NCBI GenBank assembly: GCA_018697195.1
Contig: CM031878.1
Location: forward strand, 4,390,010 to 4,454,009
Direction: 5' to 3'
DNA length: 64,000 nucleotides
Origin: Certhia americana
Taxonomy: Eukaryota; Chordata; Aves; Passeriformes; Certhiidae
Shown: in pieces, positions 11,191-21,672 of the stretch
Layout of the letters: every line of letters starts with the position of its first letter
Position numbering within the stretch: position 1 is the stretch's first letter
Notes under the pieces: model-generated
What the model was told of the DNA's origin: nothing
The model's input: only the letters and a program-made list of their open reading frames with translations
Databases searched by the model: none
Made by a program: the position numbers and the translations under genes

Positions 11191-13513
11191 CATCAACACT
11201 TCAAAATTGAAAAAAAAAAATTGAGGCAGATTTTTTTTTTCTTTATGTTTTACATGAAGGGAAAAAACCCTCAACAAAACACCTTTCACAACCAAAACAA
11301 ACCAAAAATGCTCCTTTCAGTTTTTTAAAAATATCCCTAAAAGGAGAGAAAAACAGATGCAATTTGTTAGGTAAATCCTAGAAAACTGTAAAAAAAAGCT
11401 CAACTATATTAGTTTGTCTCACACATGAAGCTCTGAAATGTTTTAATCCTTACCTGAAGCAAAGGATACCATTGATAAATTGAATATGAGACACTTTTAC
11501 CTTGAACATTTTTCGCAGGTATTCTGGGTACCGGCAAGAGCCAGTGTTTGGGCACTGAGGGGTATATTCTGGTGAATGTTTTCTTTTGGCATTGCCACAA
11601 CCCAACCTAAGGTCCCTTCTGCTTACCCCTACAGCAGGGGTGACAGGAGCAGCCATCCTTCAGCTGTGTCAGCTGGGAGTTCAGTGGCACTGAATTCCAT
11701 GAGTGGATTTAACTCTGATCTGAGGTGGTGAGATGCAGCTGGATTTCTTTTTCCTACAAGGTTTTTAGAGGAGAATAGTTTGGAGGCTGTGAGCCAGAGG
11801 GCTGAGCAAATATGTGTATTAAAACCTCTGCAACCAGATTTTCTAGAGGACATCTGCTATCTTTTCTCTTAGAACAATTTCAAAGGGGATGTTCTGTCCC
11901 GTTGCCCTTTGTGCTCACTGACCTTGAGAAGGACAAGTGAAAATTAAACACTTTCTGCTTACACCTGTAAGAGTTTGGGGACACTGAATGTGAAGCTCTC
12001 TGAATTTGTCAGGCATTTAAAGAGGGGTATTTCCTGGGTGAACTTCCTCCTACTTGGAAAGTTTTTGCACAGCTGAATGTATCTGAGAGTCTAAATAAAT
12101 AATACTGAATTTCTTTGTCCAACAATATATACCTAATCACCCAGAACTGTTTCTGGTCTGTCACAGCAGAGTCATCTGAGGCATGAATCTCCTCGTACTG
12201 ACATATGCAAAACCCAAATATAATTTAGTTAAAGTCAAAACCATTATTATACCAGAGGAGAGTGATTGAGTGAAAAATTAGGCCTACAGCCTAAAATGTG
12301 CACATATATATGTATATATGTATATGTTTATATAGCATCACTTGGTTTTTTTTCTTTTTAGCTTGACAATATACCCCTGGAAGGCATTCAAATCATGCAC
12401 TTGCCATTATTTGTTACTCCTGAAATGATTAAAGTAAATCACATTGTTTGATATGAAAAATATGTTGAACACACACTTCTATTTTTCTCAGTGTTCTGCC
12501 CTCCATGCTGCATTTTGTAGCGTAATCAAAATGCAAAATACATTTTGAAAAATTAAATGAGAGACACATGTGTGAATCATGAGGTTTATTTGCATGTTTG
12601 GCCCTTCAATTCACTAGGGGTTTTGTTTTATCCAGGAGGGAAACTGTCATATTTACATATTCTTAGACAGGCATGCAAATATTAGTCTGAAACTATAGTT
12701 TATTCAATGCATTACCAGTTCCTGGGCTGCAAAACAGTAATTTCAGTTCTTGAGTAATATATGTTTTTGAAGATCTGGCATAATAACGCTGCATTATAGT
12801 ATTGCCCACTAGGACCACTTATGATTTTGTCAGGTTCTCCATTACTAAGCCTTATATTCTTGGCCACGCACGTTGTATGCCAGCCGTATAAATTTGTTAT
12901 CTGACATGCATGGTCTCAGTCCCAGAGCAAATTTCTTTTGCAAATTTCACAAAGAAAAAATCATGGCAGCTTATTCAGGAGTTCCAGCTGAACCAGAGGG
13001 GAGACAGCACTGGGAGCAAGAAAACCAGCTAGCACAAGTCCTTTTTGGCCACTCCTGTGTTTCTGTGATCTGATGTGTTGCAGAGGTTTGCTACTGCAGG
13101 TAGAACTATGCACGCCAAAGAACGTACACAATGCAAATACACCGTTGGTAGCACCTGTCAAGTGGAAAAGAAGCATCTGTCACCAATCTGGGATGTGGGA
13201 TGTGGTGTTTCATCTAGCTTTTCTTGGCATAAATTCATGAAGTGTTGGAACACAATGGAGATTATTTCAATGTATATTGAAGCAAATAGTTTACATCAGC
13301 TGACTTCCCTTCTCCCTGTCCCCCATTTCACATGGAGTTTATTATAACTGGTAAAAATTCCCATGGGTAAATTCAGGCCTGGTTAGAGACAAGGTTACCA
13401 ATAAGGTCAAGGATACACCACAGCAAAAATAGCTCACCAGAGTGATATGTATGCCAAAGGATTCTTTAGCCAGTGTCAGAGAAACAGTGTGATTAGGGTC
13501 ACAAAAGGTGCCC
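11191..13513. other. Unique DNA, no gene seen; candidate conserved element near 12.5-12.8 kb
   Basis: No gene or repeat family is recognised. A small TATG/TATA-rich patch lies at about 12300-12332. The 12525-12760 part contains ATTTGCAT at 12588-12595 and its reverse complement ATGCAAAT at 12673-12680, which are octamer (POU-factor) core words. The surrounding sequence is complex and free of simple repeats, the usual look of a conserved noncoding element. Conservation itself cannot be seen from one sequence. Confidence 0.35.
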
Positions 13514-13579
13514 TTGATGCCCCAGGACACATTCACATGTACATGATAAAGTTGATGCCCCAGGACACATTCACATGTA
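13514..13579. repeat. Tandem duplication, 38-bp period, two copies
   Basis: A 28-base block starting TTGATGCCCCAGG at 13514 recurs exactly at 13552, giving a period of 38 bases. The near identity of the copies suggests a fairly recent local duplication. Confidence 0.95.
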
Positions 13580-15827
13580 AATTTATTTACCCTGGTTTAA
13601 GCTGGTGAGGCTCAAACACATGCTCCTGGCTTTTTCAGCAAGTGAAGAAAGTTAAAAAATTTAAAATGAAAAACTGAACTCAGAGATGAGGAAGATAGAT
13701 ATCCTTACAGAAATTCATTGGGAGAACATATCAATTGAACCATAGGGACTGAATTAACCAATACACTCTTTGGATAAATATTAACAGGTAGGAACACCTG
13801 ACCTATGTGCAATTTTTTCTTTTCTTTGTGCTAAAATATTAAGGACAATAATATCTGATGCAAGTCATCACAGGAGCTTTGCAACTGTTCTGATCTCATT
13901 TTCACTAGACCATTTGGGGAACTGGGACCAGATAATTGCTCCCATTCACAAAATTTATTTAATACACTAATAATAAAGCAGCTCTGTAGACTCTGAGTTC
14001 TGGTTATGCAATAAGGAAGGATGCACAGAACCTCTTGACATGGCTAGAGGGGACAAAATTGATAGCCAGAGGACATCTGATACATTTGAATTCTTGGGGT
14101 TTTTGTGTTTTTGTACGTTTTTTTTTTTCCTCCTAGAAATATATATGAAAAACTTTATGTTTTTCATACACTGCAATTTCTGTCAGATTGCTTATTGTTC
14201 AGAGGAGACATGTATGTAGAAATCTGCTGTTCTTTAAATCCTCTCTAAAAGTGTACCAGAGACAGAAAACTTATTGAAGGGACTGTTGGAATCTGTCATG
14301 TTCATGATCTATGGATCTGGGATTTCTCTGTGTGCAGTTGCACAGTACTCCAATGATCCTTTGGGTGTATCAACGATACGTAAACCGTGGCTTGATTGTA
14401 GGTATTTGAACTATGCCTTAAAATCCAGTTTGTCTCTTTGAAGATTTGCTCAAGGCACTGAAGGTCTTTGTACTTTGAGGTGACCCCAAACATTATTTAG
14501 GAATTAGGGCTTGACAAAATTCTGCTGCAGTAAGGTAATGATTGTGCTTTGTTCTGCTACAGTCGAAATCCAACTTCCCTCCAACATGCTTGTGTGGGTA
14601 ACAAAGTCAGAATATAGTAAGTAAGCTCAAGAACTTTTCTGGAGTCTTGGGAGGGTTTTACAGATCACACTGATTTCTGTGTTGTAATACCTAGACAGAT
14701 GTGGAAGCCTCATTTAGCTGTGTATGGCATTGCTAATAGATTATGTGCTTTTTGTCAGGGATCAAGAGAGATGCCTGAAAGAAAGAATCTTGATCCAGTT
14801 GTTTTTATTTTCCTTTATTTTATATAAGTAGTGTAACAGAAGTCTGCAAAAGGTTATCTGATTTCACTGATTACCTGAATTTGCATAAATTACAATAACA
14901 CAAATTTGAGAGGGATAATATAATGCATTAAAATCACTGCAACACAGTGTTTTGTTTGCAACCCCAGTTCTGCTCCTCACCTGAAGGATGGTCATAAGAT
15001 GACCATTTTCCCTTCTATTTATATAATTTTTGTGATTTTATTGTTTGCGAACAGCTCTTCACAGCTGGGTTACCAGAGTCTACCAGAAAATCCAGCTTGG
15101 ATGAGAAATTCAGATCCTGTTGCAATAAAAATAAATGTAATACAGGATATTTCATATGCTTACAAGAAGATAATTGTCTTTTTGGACAGGTAAAAGTATT
15201 GTCTGTGAACCCAAATCCCAACTTTCTTTAAGATTACTCACTAGCAGAATGTTGTCACCAAATTCTTCCTCCCTTACTTTTCTGTATTGGATTTATTCTA
15301 GTCACATGTGTGGGTTGAGAAATACACAAAAAAAACAAACAAACAAAAAAAAAAAAAACCCGCAAAAAAATGGTGCTTTCAATAAGATTAGAGAGCCGCA
15401 GCCCTTAAATCATTCATTTATGCAATTTTAACTGTTTTTAACTAGCACAAAATAGCTCATTGGAATTATGCAAGTATAGATCATTTTAATTTGAATCATT
15501 GTGGAATCATAAAGGACTCCGTTCTTTAATTTTGTGCCTTCAAGACAGACACTTTGATTAAAAAATAATAAAGCATGAGAGCTGGAGGGTACTTGCAGGT
15601 TCTTCCAGCTATCATGGATCCCTGATCTTTGGTACTAATTCTTCTCATTAATATTAATAAAGGGCTGATAGGCCATCTCAAAGCATAGTGCAAACCCCAT
15701 GCAATTAATTGCTTGTAGTGTTTTTATGCTTATTTTGCACAATGAGAGGCGATGCCTCAGGAGTCTAAATATCAGTTAATCGATAATATAAAATTCACTG
15801 GAAACGAGCCCTTCAATTCCCTTTCTT
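13580..15827. other. Unique AT-rich DNA, no gene seen
   Basis: No gene or interspersed repeat is recognised. The stretch includes a CAAA/A-run tract at about 15328-15361 that again ends in A-run plus CCC. Confidence 0.55.
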
Positions 15828-16085
15828 TCATAGAATCACAGAATCATTTCGGATGGAAAAGATCATCAAGTCCAACTGTAAACCTGATACTACTGAATCC
15901 ACCACTAAGCCATACCCTCAAGAGCCACATTTACAGATTTTTTAGATACCTGCAGAGATGGTGATTCCAGTGTTCCTTGGGCAGATCCCACATGTATGCA
16001 GGCTCCTTACAGTTATTTGTAGAGAGCAAGATGACCCTTAAACCTCCTTTTCTCCACGCATATGATATATATTATGAATGCTCAA
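15828..16085 (-). mobile_element. CR1 LINE 3'-end fragment
   Basis: It reads on the plus strand as the reverse complement of the CR1 3' end: TCATAGAATCACAGAATCAT, then a 'catcaagtccaac' block, 'ccaccactaagccat', 'tacctgcagagatggtgattcca' split by a few changes, and 'ccttgggcag'. After about 15990 it jumps to a more upstream CR1 block ('gttatttgtagagag ... cctccttttctcca'), so an internal segment is deleted. There is no coding capacity. Confidence 0.92.
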
Positions 16086-17626
16086 AGGGAACAGGGCAAT
16101 ATCAGTGCAGGTTTGCCCTAACAGAGTTTGTTCCAAATTTCCCATAACACATGAATGATGTTCTCTCTGGTCATGCAGCCCATTATATAAACTGATACTG
16201 ACATTAATAGAGCTCTAGACTTGCAAAATTTTCCATAGTCTAATAAATACCCTGGAGGAGCTCAAAAATAATGAGTAATTTACTTAGGAAATTGGAATAT
16301 AATCTACAGATATATAGTTGAAATCAACAAATTGTCCTAAATTCTTGCTTTTCAATAGAGTAATCATCAAAACACAAGTGGAAAAAAATTAGAGACATGT
16401 ACAAATTCTAGAGACAATGAGATCTGGTGTGATTTCATTTTATATCATGATTTTTATAACTGTCAAAGTGGTACAGCCTAATATGCATATCCTTCTCCTT
16501 AGATGAAAAAACACAGTCCAGATTACAGTGGATTACAAATAAGACATTATTTTTTCTAGTTTATCAGATGGGCTTCTTTCATCTGAATCAGTATATACAT
16601 TTAATACAGATACCATTTTGAGGAATACTCCAGAAACTGAAGCTTGAAGTCATTACTTTCAGTCGTTTAATTACTTAAAGTCATTACTTTAAGTCTACAA
16701 AAGTAGACTTAAAATTGTTTCGTTTTTGTCCTTAGATTTTATTTTAATACTTTGTCTTTTATTTTTGTTATCAATTTTACTTTAAAATCTTCTTTTACTA
16801 TGCTTTCTCTTATTTCTGTCCTGAATTGTAAATTTGGAAAACTGAGTTTCTTATTACCAATTGTATCCAAATAGCTGATCTAGGAAATAAGTTTCTAACC
16901 AACTTTTTTGTCTTATCTTGAATTCTTATGTGGAAGAAAAGCTCTTTGGGTTTTCTTTCTCAGTGACACATTTCTCAGCACACTGAAGGATTTCTGTACT
17001 TGATGTATCTGACGTGGTGCTTGGAAGAGTCTTGTTTTACTCTTCAAACATTGCACCCCACTAATGCCCTTGAAATTTAAGTACAGGGAGATTATAGCCC
17101 AAAAGCAGTTTTGCTAAGCAGTGTTTTTTGTAAGTCTTCCCAATTTTCAGGATTTAAACCAATTACATATTGTTTCTTTTTAAATAAATAAAAAATAAAA
17201 AAAAAAAAAAAAGTGAGAGAGAGAGGAAGAGGAGACAATACAGACAAGTTTGCATATAGCCCTTTGCCTTTCCTTTCACTGCTGCAGTTTTTATGAGGTA
17301 AAATATTTAGATACCTTTTGTTCTTCTCCACTTCTTTATAACAGAAGGGTGATTGCAGAAAAAGTAGATGAAGCACCACCAATACAGCCTTTAGAACAGG
17401 TTCCTGCAAATTTGGAAATGTTAACTATGCTGAGTTGAGTGGCATCCCTCAACTGCACATGGTTACACATTGTTTTGGTTGGCAAAATATTTCAGAAAAA
17501 AATAAGAATTTCTCTCCCATCCTGAACTGATCTATAAAGATGACTTGGTGACACTACAAAACAAAAAGAGTAATGGATCGTGTTTTTAAATACAAATATA
17601 ATATTACACTAAATTGTTTGTATTGG
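16086..17626. other. Unique AT-rich DNA with a local direct/inverted repeat
   Basis: The only internal structure I recognise is at 16647-16713. An 18-base block at 16647-16664 recurs with two mismatches at 16678-16695, and the second copy overlaps a perfect 11-bp inverted repeat (16688-16698 with 16703-16713, loop AAAA). A poly-A lies at about 17195-17212. No gene is supported. Confidence 0.5.
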
Positions 17627-17702
17627 TGTAAAGGTTTAACCCCAGCTGGCCACAAGGTATTGTATTCTCTGCTACTTTTTGGTTCCCTGGTAAGAAAGAG
17701 GA

Positions 17703-17814
17703 CTAGAAAACCAAACCAAACCAAACCAAACCAAACCAACAAAAAACCAAACAAATAAACAAAGTTTAAAAACAAAACCAAAAAATCCCCAAACCAAAAA
17801 CAACCCAAAACCCA

Positions 17815-17859
<45 letters not shown>

Positions 17860-17870
17860 AAAAAAAAAAA
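17703..17870. repeat. (CCAAA)n and poly-A inside the LTR
   Basis: Five CCAAA units are followed by irregular A/C sequence, then a 43-nt A-run at 17816-17858 and a further A-run at 17860-17870. The plus strand is nearly pure A and C. On the LTR's own sense strand this is a T/G tract near its 3' end. It probably arose by slippage after insertion. Confidence 0.9.
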
Positions 17871-18084
17871 GAAAAACTCCTGGACTGAGATAAGAACCAT
17901 TTCATAACTGTAAAATACCATGACAAAATCATAATAAATTATTTAATGCTACTAATTTTCGTGACAGAGAGAGAACTAGAACCCAAGAGAAACAAGTGAT
18001 GTAGAACAAAATTTCTCACCACCTGCTGACCGATGTCCAGCCCACCTACCAGTGGTGATCTGTCCCATCCGGACAGGTCCCCCC

Positions 18085-18094
18085 AGTTTATATA
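18085..18094 (-). promoter_or_regulatory. TATA-like box of the LTR
   Basis: The minus strand reads TATATAAACT, placed where the remembered LTR family has its TATA box upstream of the transcript start. The copy is decayed, so present activity is doubtful. Confidence 0.4.
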
Positions 18095-18357
18095 CTGTCA
18101 GGGATGATTTTTTATGGTGGGGAATATAATTTTGGCCAGTTTGGGTCATCTGTTGTTGTCATGTTCCCTCACTCCCTCATGGCTTCTTGAGCCTCTGCTC
18201 ACAGGCAGAGTATGGGACCCTGAAAAGTCCTTGATTCAGAATAAGCACTGCTGAGCAACTACATAGCTATCTTATTAATATTATTCTTATAGTAAATCAG
18301 AAACACAACACTGCTACAGAAACAAGAAGGAAAATTATCTCACCTGAAACCAGGGAA

Positions 18358-19271
18358 ACTGAGCATGGCCAGATATGGGGATGTGGTCTTGTAAGGCTAA
18401 GTGAGCAAGAATATCCACATTTTTTTTGTTGTTTGTATTCAAAAAAATATTTATGAGCTACTGTACCTACTGGTATACATGGTGTTTCAAATAGAATTCA
18501 CTCTAACAAAGAATCCTGAAAATAATTTTTTATTTCTGTTTTTGTTGTTAGTTTTATGTTTCATAATGGTACAGGAAATGGATTTGAAGGAGGCTGGGCT
18601 GTGATTATTTCAAAGTGTAACATTTTGGGGCTGGCAACAAAGGGTCGTTCTGCTTTATGTGGCTCACAATAACTGGTTAAATCCTGCAGTTATTCCTCTG
18701 GGCTTTTTCAGCTGGGTGAAGTTTTTTTAGCAAGAGAAAAGTACATTTTTATGCACACCTCTACCTGTATTGTTTTATCAACAAGTATGAATTTATAAGG
18801 TCAAGGCTCATCCTTCAAGTAGTCTTCATATACACATGCACACATGAAAGAAAATGGTTTTAGGAAATGTCAGAATGCTTTATATCAACATTTTCAGAAT
18901 GAACTGGAATGTTTCATTTCAAAATGTCATTTTCATTTTGAAATTGATCTTTTTAAAGGGTAAGAAAAGGAGGAAAAAGAAGTCTTAAATAACTTGAAAA
19001 TGAAACACAACATTTTCCAATTTGGACAAAACTTTCTGGTGCACAAACCCAAACCCATTGATTTATTTCTTTTTGCTTGGCCTCTGAACTCCAAAGTTGG
19101 AAGATCTCACGAGACAAGTGTTTTACTCATATTCCAAACCAGTGGTCAGCTAAAAGTGTTGCTTCTGTTTCCTCTGTGCTTTCACACAGGATTAGTCAGG
19201 TGAATCTTTCACCACTTGAGGTTGCAGGCATACAATGGCTGTGCAATTTCTGCCCCTGCTCTGTTGAGAGT
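18358..19271. other. Unique AT-rich DNA, no gene seen
   Basis: No repeat family or gene is recognised to the right of the LTR. Short open frames overlap on different frames and lack domains. Confidence 0.5.
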
Positions 19272-19331
19272 GGTACCTTGAATTGCTGTAAAATTAAAAG
19301 ATAGGTACCTTGAATTGCTGTAAAATTAAAT
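19272..19331. repeat. Tandem duplication, 32-bp period, two copies
   Basis: A block that begins GGTACCTTGAATTGC at 19272 recurs at 19304 and is identical over about 27 bases. The open frames in two different registers here both include the duplicated segment, which shows they are not maintained coding frames. Confidence 0.93.
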
Positions 19332-20460
19332 TTTGTCCAAAGAAAATCTGCAAAAGTAGGAAAAACTACAGCTTTACCCTTTTTAAAGAGAAGTCACAGC
19401 ATGGCAGAAACCCCTGGGATTTTAACATATGGAGACACGTAGAGTGCTTCCTGATTTTCTTTTTTTACTTGGGTTCTAGATTGCTTGGAATCCACTTGAT
19501 TCACGAGGGCAATAAACAGCCACCTCCCAGACATCTCTTGCAGGCAGCAGGATGGCAACAGCCAAGAGCTAACTGCATGTTACAATTGCCCTTCTGGTTC
19601 ACTGTGCATTCTGACGAGGCCATGAATATAAAATTCTTCTTGTTTTTCTAGCTCTTCAATCTCCTTCAAGATTCTTTTATTTTTCTTTCAAGTCCAATAT
19701 TACAAAAACTATAAGAGGAGACATTGCAGGTAATAAAAGGCAGGCTAGTCTGGCATTGATTCTAATTAAAAATAAAGCAAACACTAACTTGAAATTATCT
19801 GAAACATTTTTATGTTATGAATCCACTTATTCTATAAAAATTTTGGGTAGAAATATAACATCTGGAACAAGTTCCTTTTCATATCATTGTCATTTGATGC
19901 AGCTGATATTAGCAGCCTGAACAAGCTAGGAAAACAATTACCTCTCCCTCTCGTGCTCAGTCACAAACTCTTTTCTCCAATGTCATTAACCTACCCAGCT
20001 ATTATGAAGGACTTGTCACTGCTAAACTCTGACTTAAATGTTCCATTCATCACACCCTAAGAATATATCAACAAAGAATTAGAAGCTAAAAATAATACTA
20101 ACAGCAATTAGTGCAGTTTCATGCAAAGTGGGTCTTGCAACATATTTCCTATTTTTGATAAAATAAAGGTCTGGTTGTCCAGGTCTAGGATGTTTGTTTC
20201 AGCACACTCACTTTTAGTGTCCCATGACATTTCAGTTAAAACAAATAATAAAAATAACCCAAACAAATAGGCAGATAAAACAGATTAGTTCCAACTACCT
20301 GGAATATACTTGTGTTACAGAGATATTTTTTGTCCTTAAATACCCGTGTAGTGTTTCTTTTTCATGCACTCAGATTGAAAATAAGAAGCAAAGGAGAGCT
20401 AGTGTGGTCTGAGAAATCATGCTCATGGATGGTAAAACCAACCTAAAGAGTTTGGATAGG
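19332..20460. other. Unique AT-rich DNA, no gene seen
   Basis: No gene or repeat family is recognised. The open frame 19310-19651 (113 codons) overlaps the tandem duplication and shows no domain. Confidence 0.5.
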
Positions 20461-20552
20461 TCATGTAACAACCTGGCTTAGTGGAAAGGTGCATGACAAA
20501 GGGTTTGAAATTTGATGCTTTTTAACGTCCATTGCAACTCAAACTATTCTCT
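20461..20552 (+). mobile_element. CR1 LINE 3'-end fragment (first of two)
   Basis: The order 'acctggcttagtgg', 'gcatgacaaaggg', 'tttgatgctttttaacg', 'attgcaactcaaac', 'attctctga' corresponds to the last hundred bases of a CR1 copy in plus orientation, well diverged. A second CR1 end follows directly. Confidence 0.75.
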
Positions 20553-20627
20553 GATGTTGTGGTTATGGTTGGACTTGATGTTAGAGGTCTTTTCCAACCT
20601 AAACGATTTAATGATTCTATTATTCTA
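20553..20627 (+). mobile_element. CR1 LINE 3'-end fragment (second of two)
   Basis: It starts within 'tgttgtggttatggttggac', continues 'cttgatgttagaggtctttt', 'ccaacctaaacgattt' and ends 'atgattctattattct', the terminal ATTCTRTG-like repeat of CR1. It has the same orientation as the preceding fragment. Because it abuts another CR1 end, this is either an insertion into or next to an existing tail, or a rearrangement. A T-run follows at 20629-20647. Confidence 0.88.
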
Positions 20628-20647
20628 CTTTTTTTTTTTTTTTTTTT

Positions 20648-21600
20648 GGTCCAAGTTCTTTCTTTTTTTTGTTCCCTCATGTGTGTATCATGAATCAGCC
20701 TTCTCTGGGCTGATTTAGTTAACTTATTTTGTAGCAAAATATATTCAGTTTATTGTCAAGTTTCGAATGAATGTGAGTGATGAACAAATAAAGAGGGAGG
20801 AGATCATTTCACTTTCAGCAGTAACAAGACATTTAAACTTCAACTTCATGAATATTTTCTGTTTGAATTCAGTAGCATAATATGGCCTCCAAAATACCTA
20901 AATTATTTACTGTAGCTAGTCAATGACTGTAATGTAATAAAACTTCAAATATATTGGGGTTTTTTTGTTTGTTGGGTTTTTTTTTCCTGTGGTAGAGGAA
21001 GTCACATTATACAAGCAAATAACCCTAGTCAAGTTAGATCCCTAAGAAACTCTGAAATCAGTTCCCAAGGAGCCTCCAGAGGCAATTAATAGTTAACAAT
21101 TAATAGTTAATAGGAGGTGTATCTAGCTGATTTTCAACTAGGGAGACGATGCATAAGATAACAACAAAAATTACTATAATTAAAAAAAAAAAAAAAAAAC
21201 AAAACCAAAAAAACCCTAAAAAAAAAAAACCAGAAAAAAACTCTGATTAATCCCCCCAAGATAACATCTTCAAAGCTTTAATAAAATCCTTGGACAAAAA
21301 TTAATTTTTCTGCCATTTTTTCACAAAAATCTCATTTTGCAACAAAGAGTTATTGGAGCAGGAGACTCCAGAAAGCCCAGAGGTGTTTCATCCCCTCATG
21401 AGAGTAACAGAACTCCACTGTGATAATATTTGTATGAACAAACCTTTTCCTCAAAGGACTTGAAATTCAAATAAGTAGGGATGCAGGAATAATAATATGA
21501 CAAATTTTGAGAAGAATGCTTGAAAAGAATGATTGTACAGTTCACCTGCTTGATGATGTCTACTTGGTAGATATTTACTTGAGATATATGAAAAATTATC
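20648..21600. other. Unique AT-rich DNA, no gene seen
   Basis: The stretch contains a 14-bp tandem pair at about 21083-21110 (AATTAATAGTTAAC-type unit) and an A-rich tract with CCC interruptions at about 21182-21240. No gene is supported. Confidence 0.55.
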
Positions 21601-21672
21601 ATAGATTTTACTAAGTTGGAAATCCATCAGGATCATTGAATTCAACTCTTGGCCCTGAGATCACACTACAGG
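21601..21672 (-). mobile_element. Probable CR1 3'-end fragment, diverged
   Basis: 'aagttggaaatccat', 'caggatcattgaattcaac' and 'tcttggccctg' follow the order of a CR1 3' end read in antisense. The match is short and decayed, and the boundaries are approximate. Confidence 0.6.

Larger units (their letters stand above)
17627..18357 (-). mobile_element. Avian ERV solo LTR with A-rich expansion
   Basis: On the plus strand the sequence runs from 'ggtttaaccccagctggc' through an 'actgagataagaacc' block, 'ctcaccacctgctgaccga', 'tttggccagtttgggtca' and 'gcactgctgagcaac' to 'cacctgaaaccaggga'. This is the order of a common avian LTR family read in antisense, so the LTR points to the minus strand. A TATA-like box on the minus strand lies at 18085-18094, where the family has its promoter. 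Instead of the usual short segment near its U5 end, this copy has (CCAAA)n followed by 43 A's. No internal retroviral genes or clear target-site duplication are present. The subfamily name is not asserted. Confidence 0.85.

Noticed and set aside
10798..11328. Plus-strand open frame of 176 codons, the longest here
   Set aside because: Its second half is low-complexity Lys/Asn/Thr/Gln coded by the CAAAA tract and an A-run; the first half has no recognisable domain and there is no splice or promoter context.
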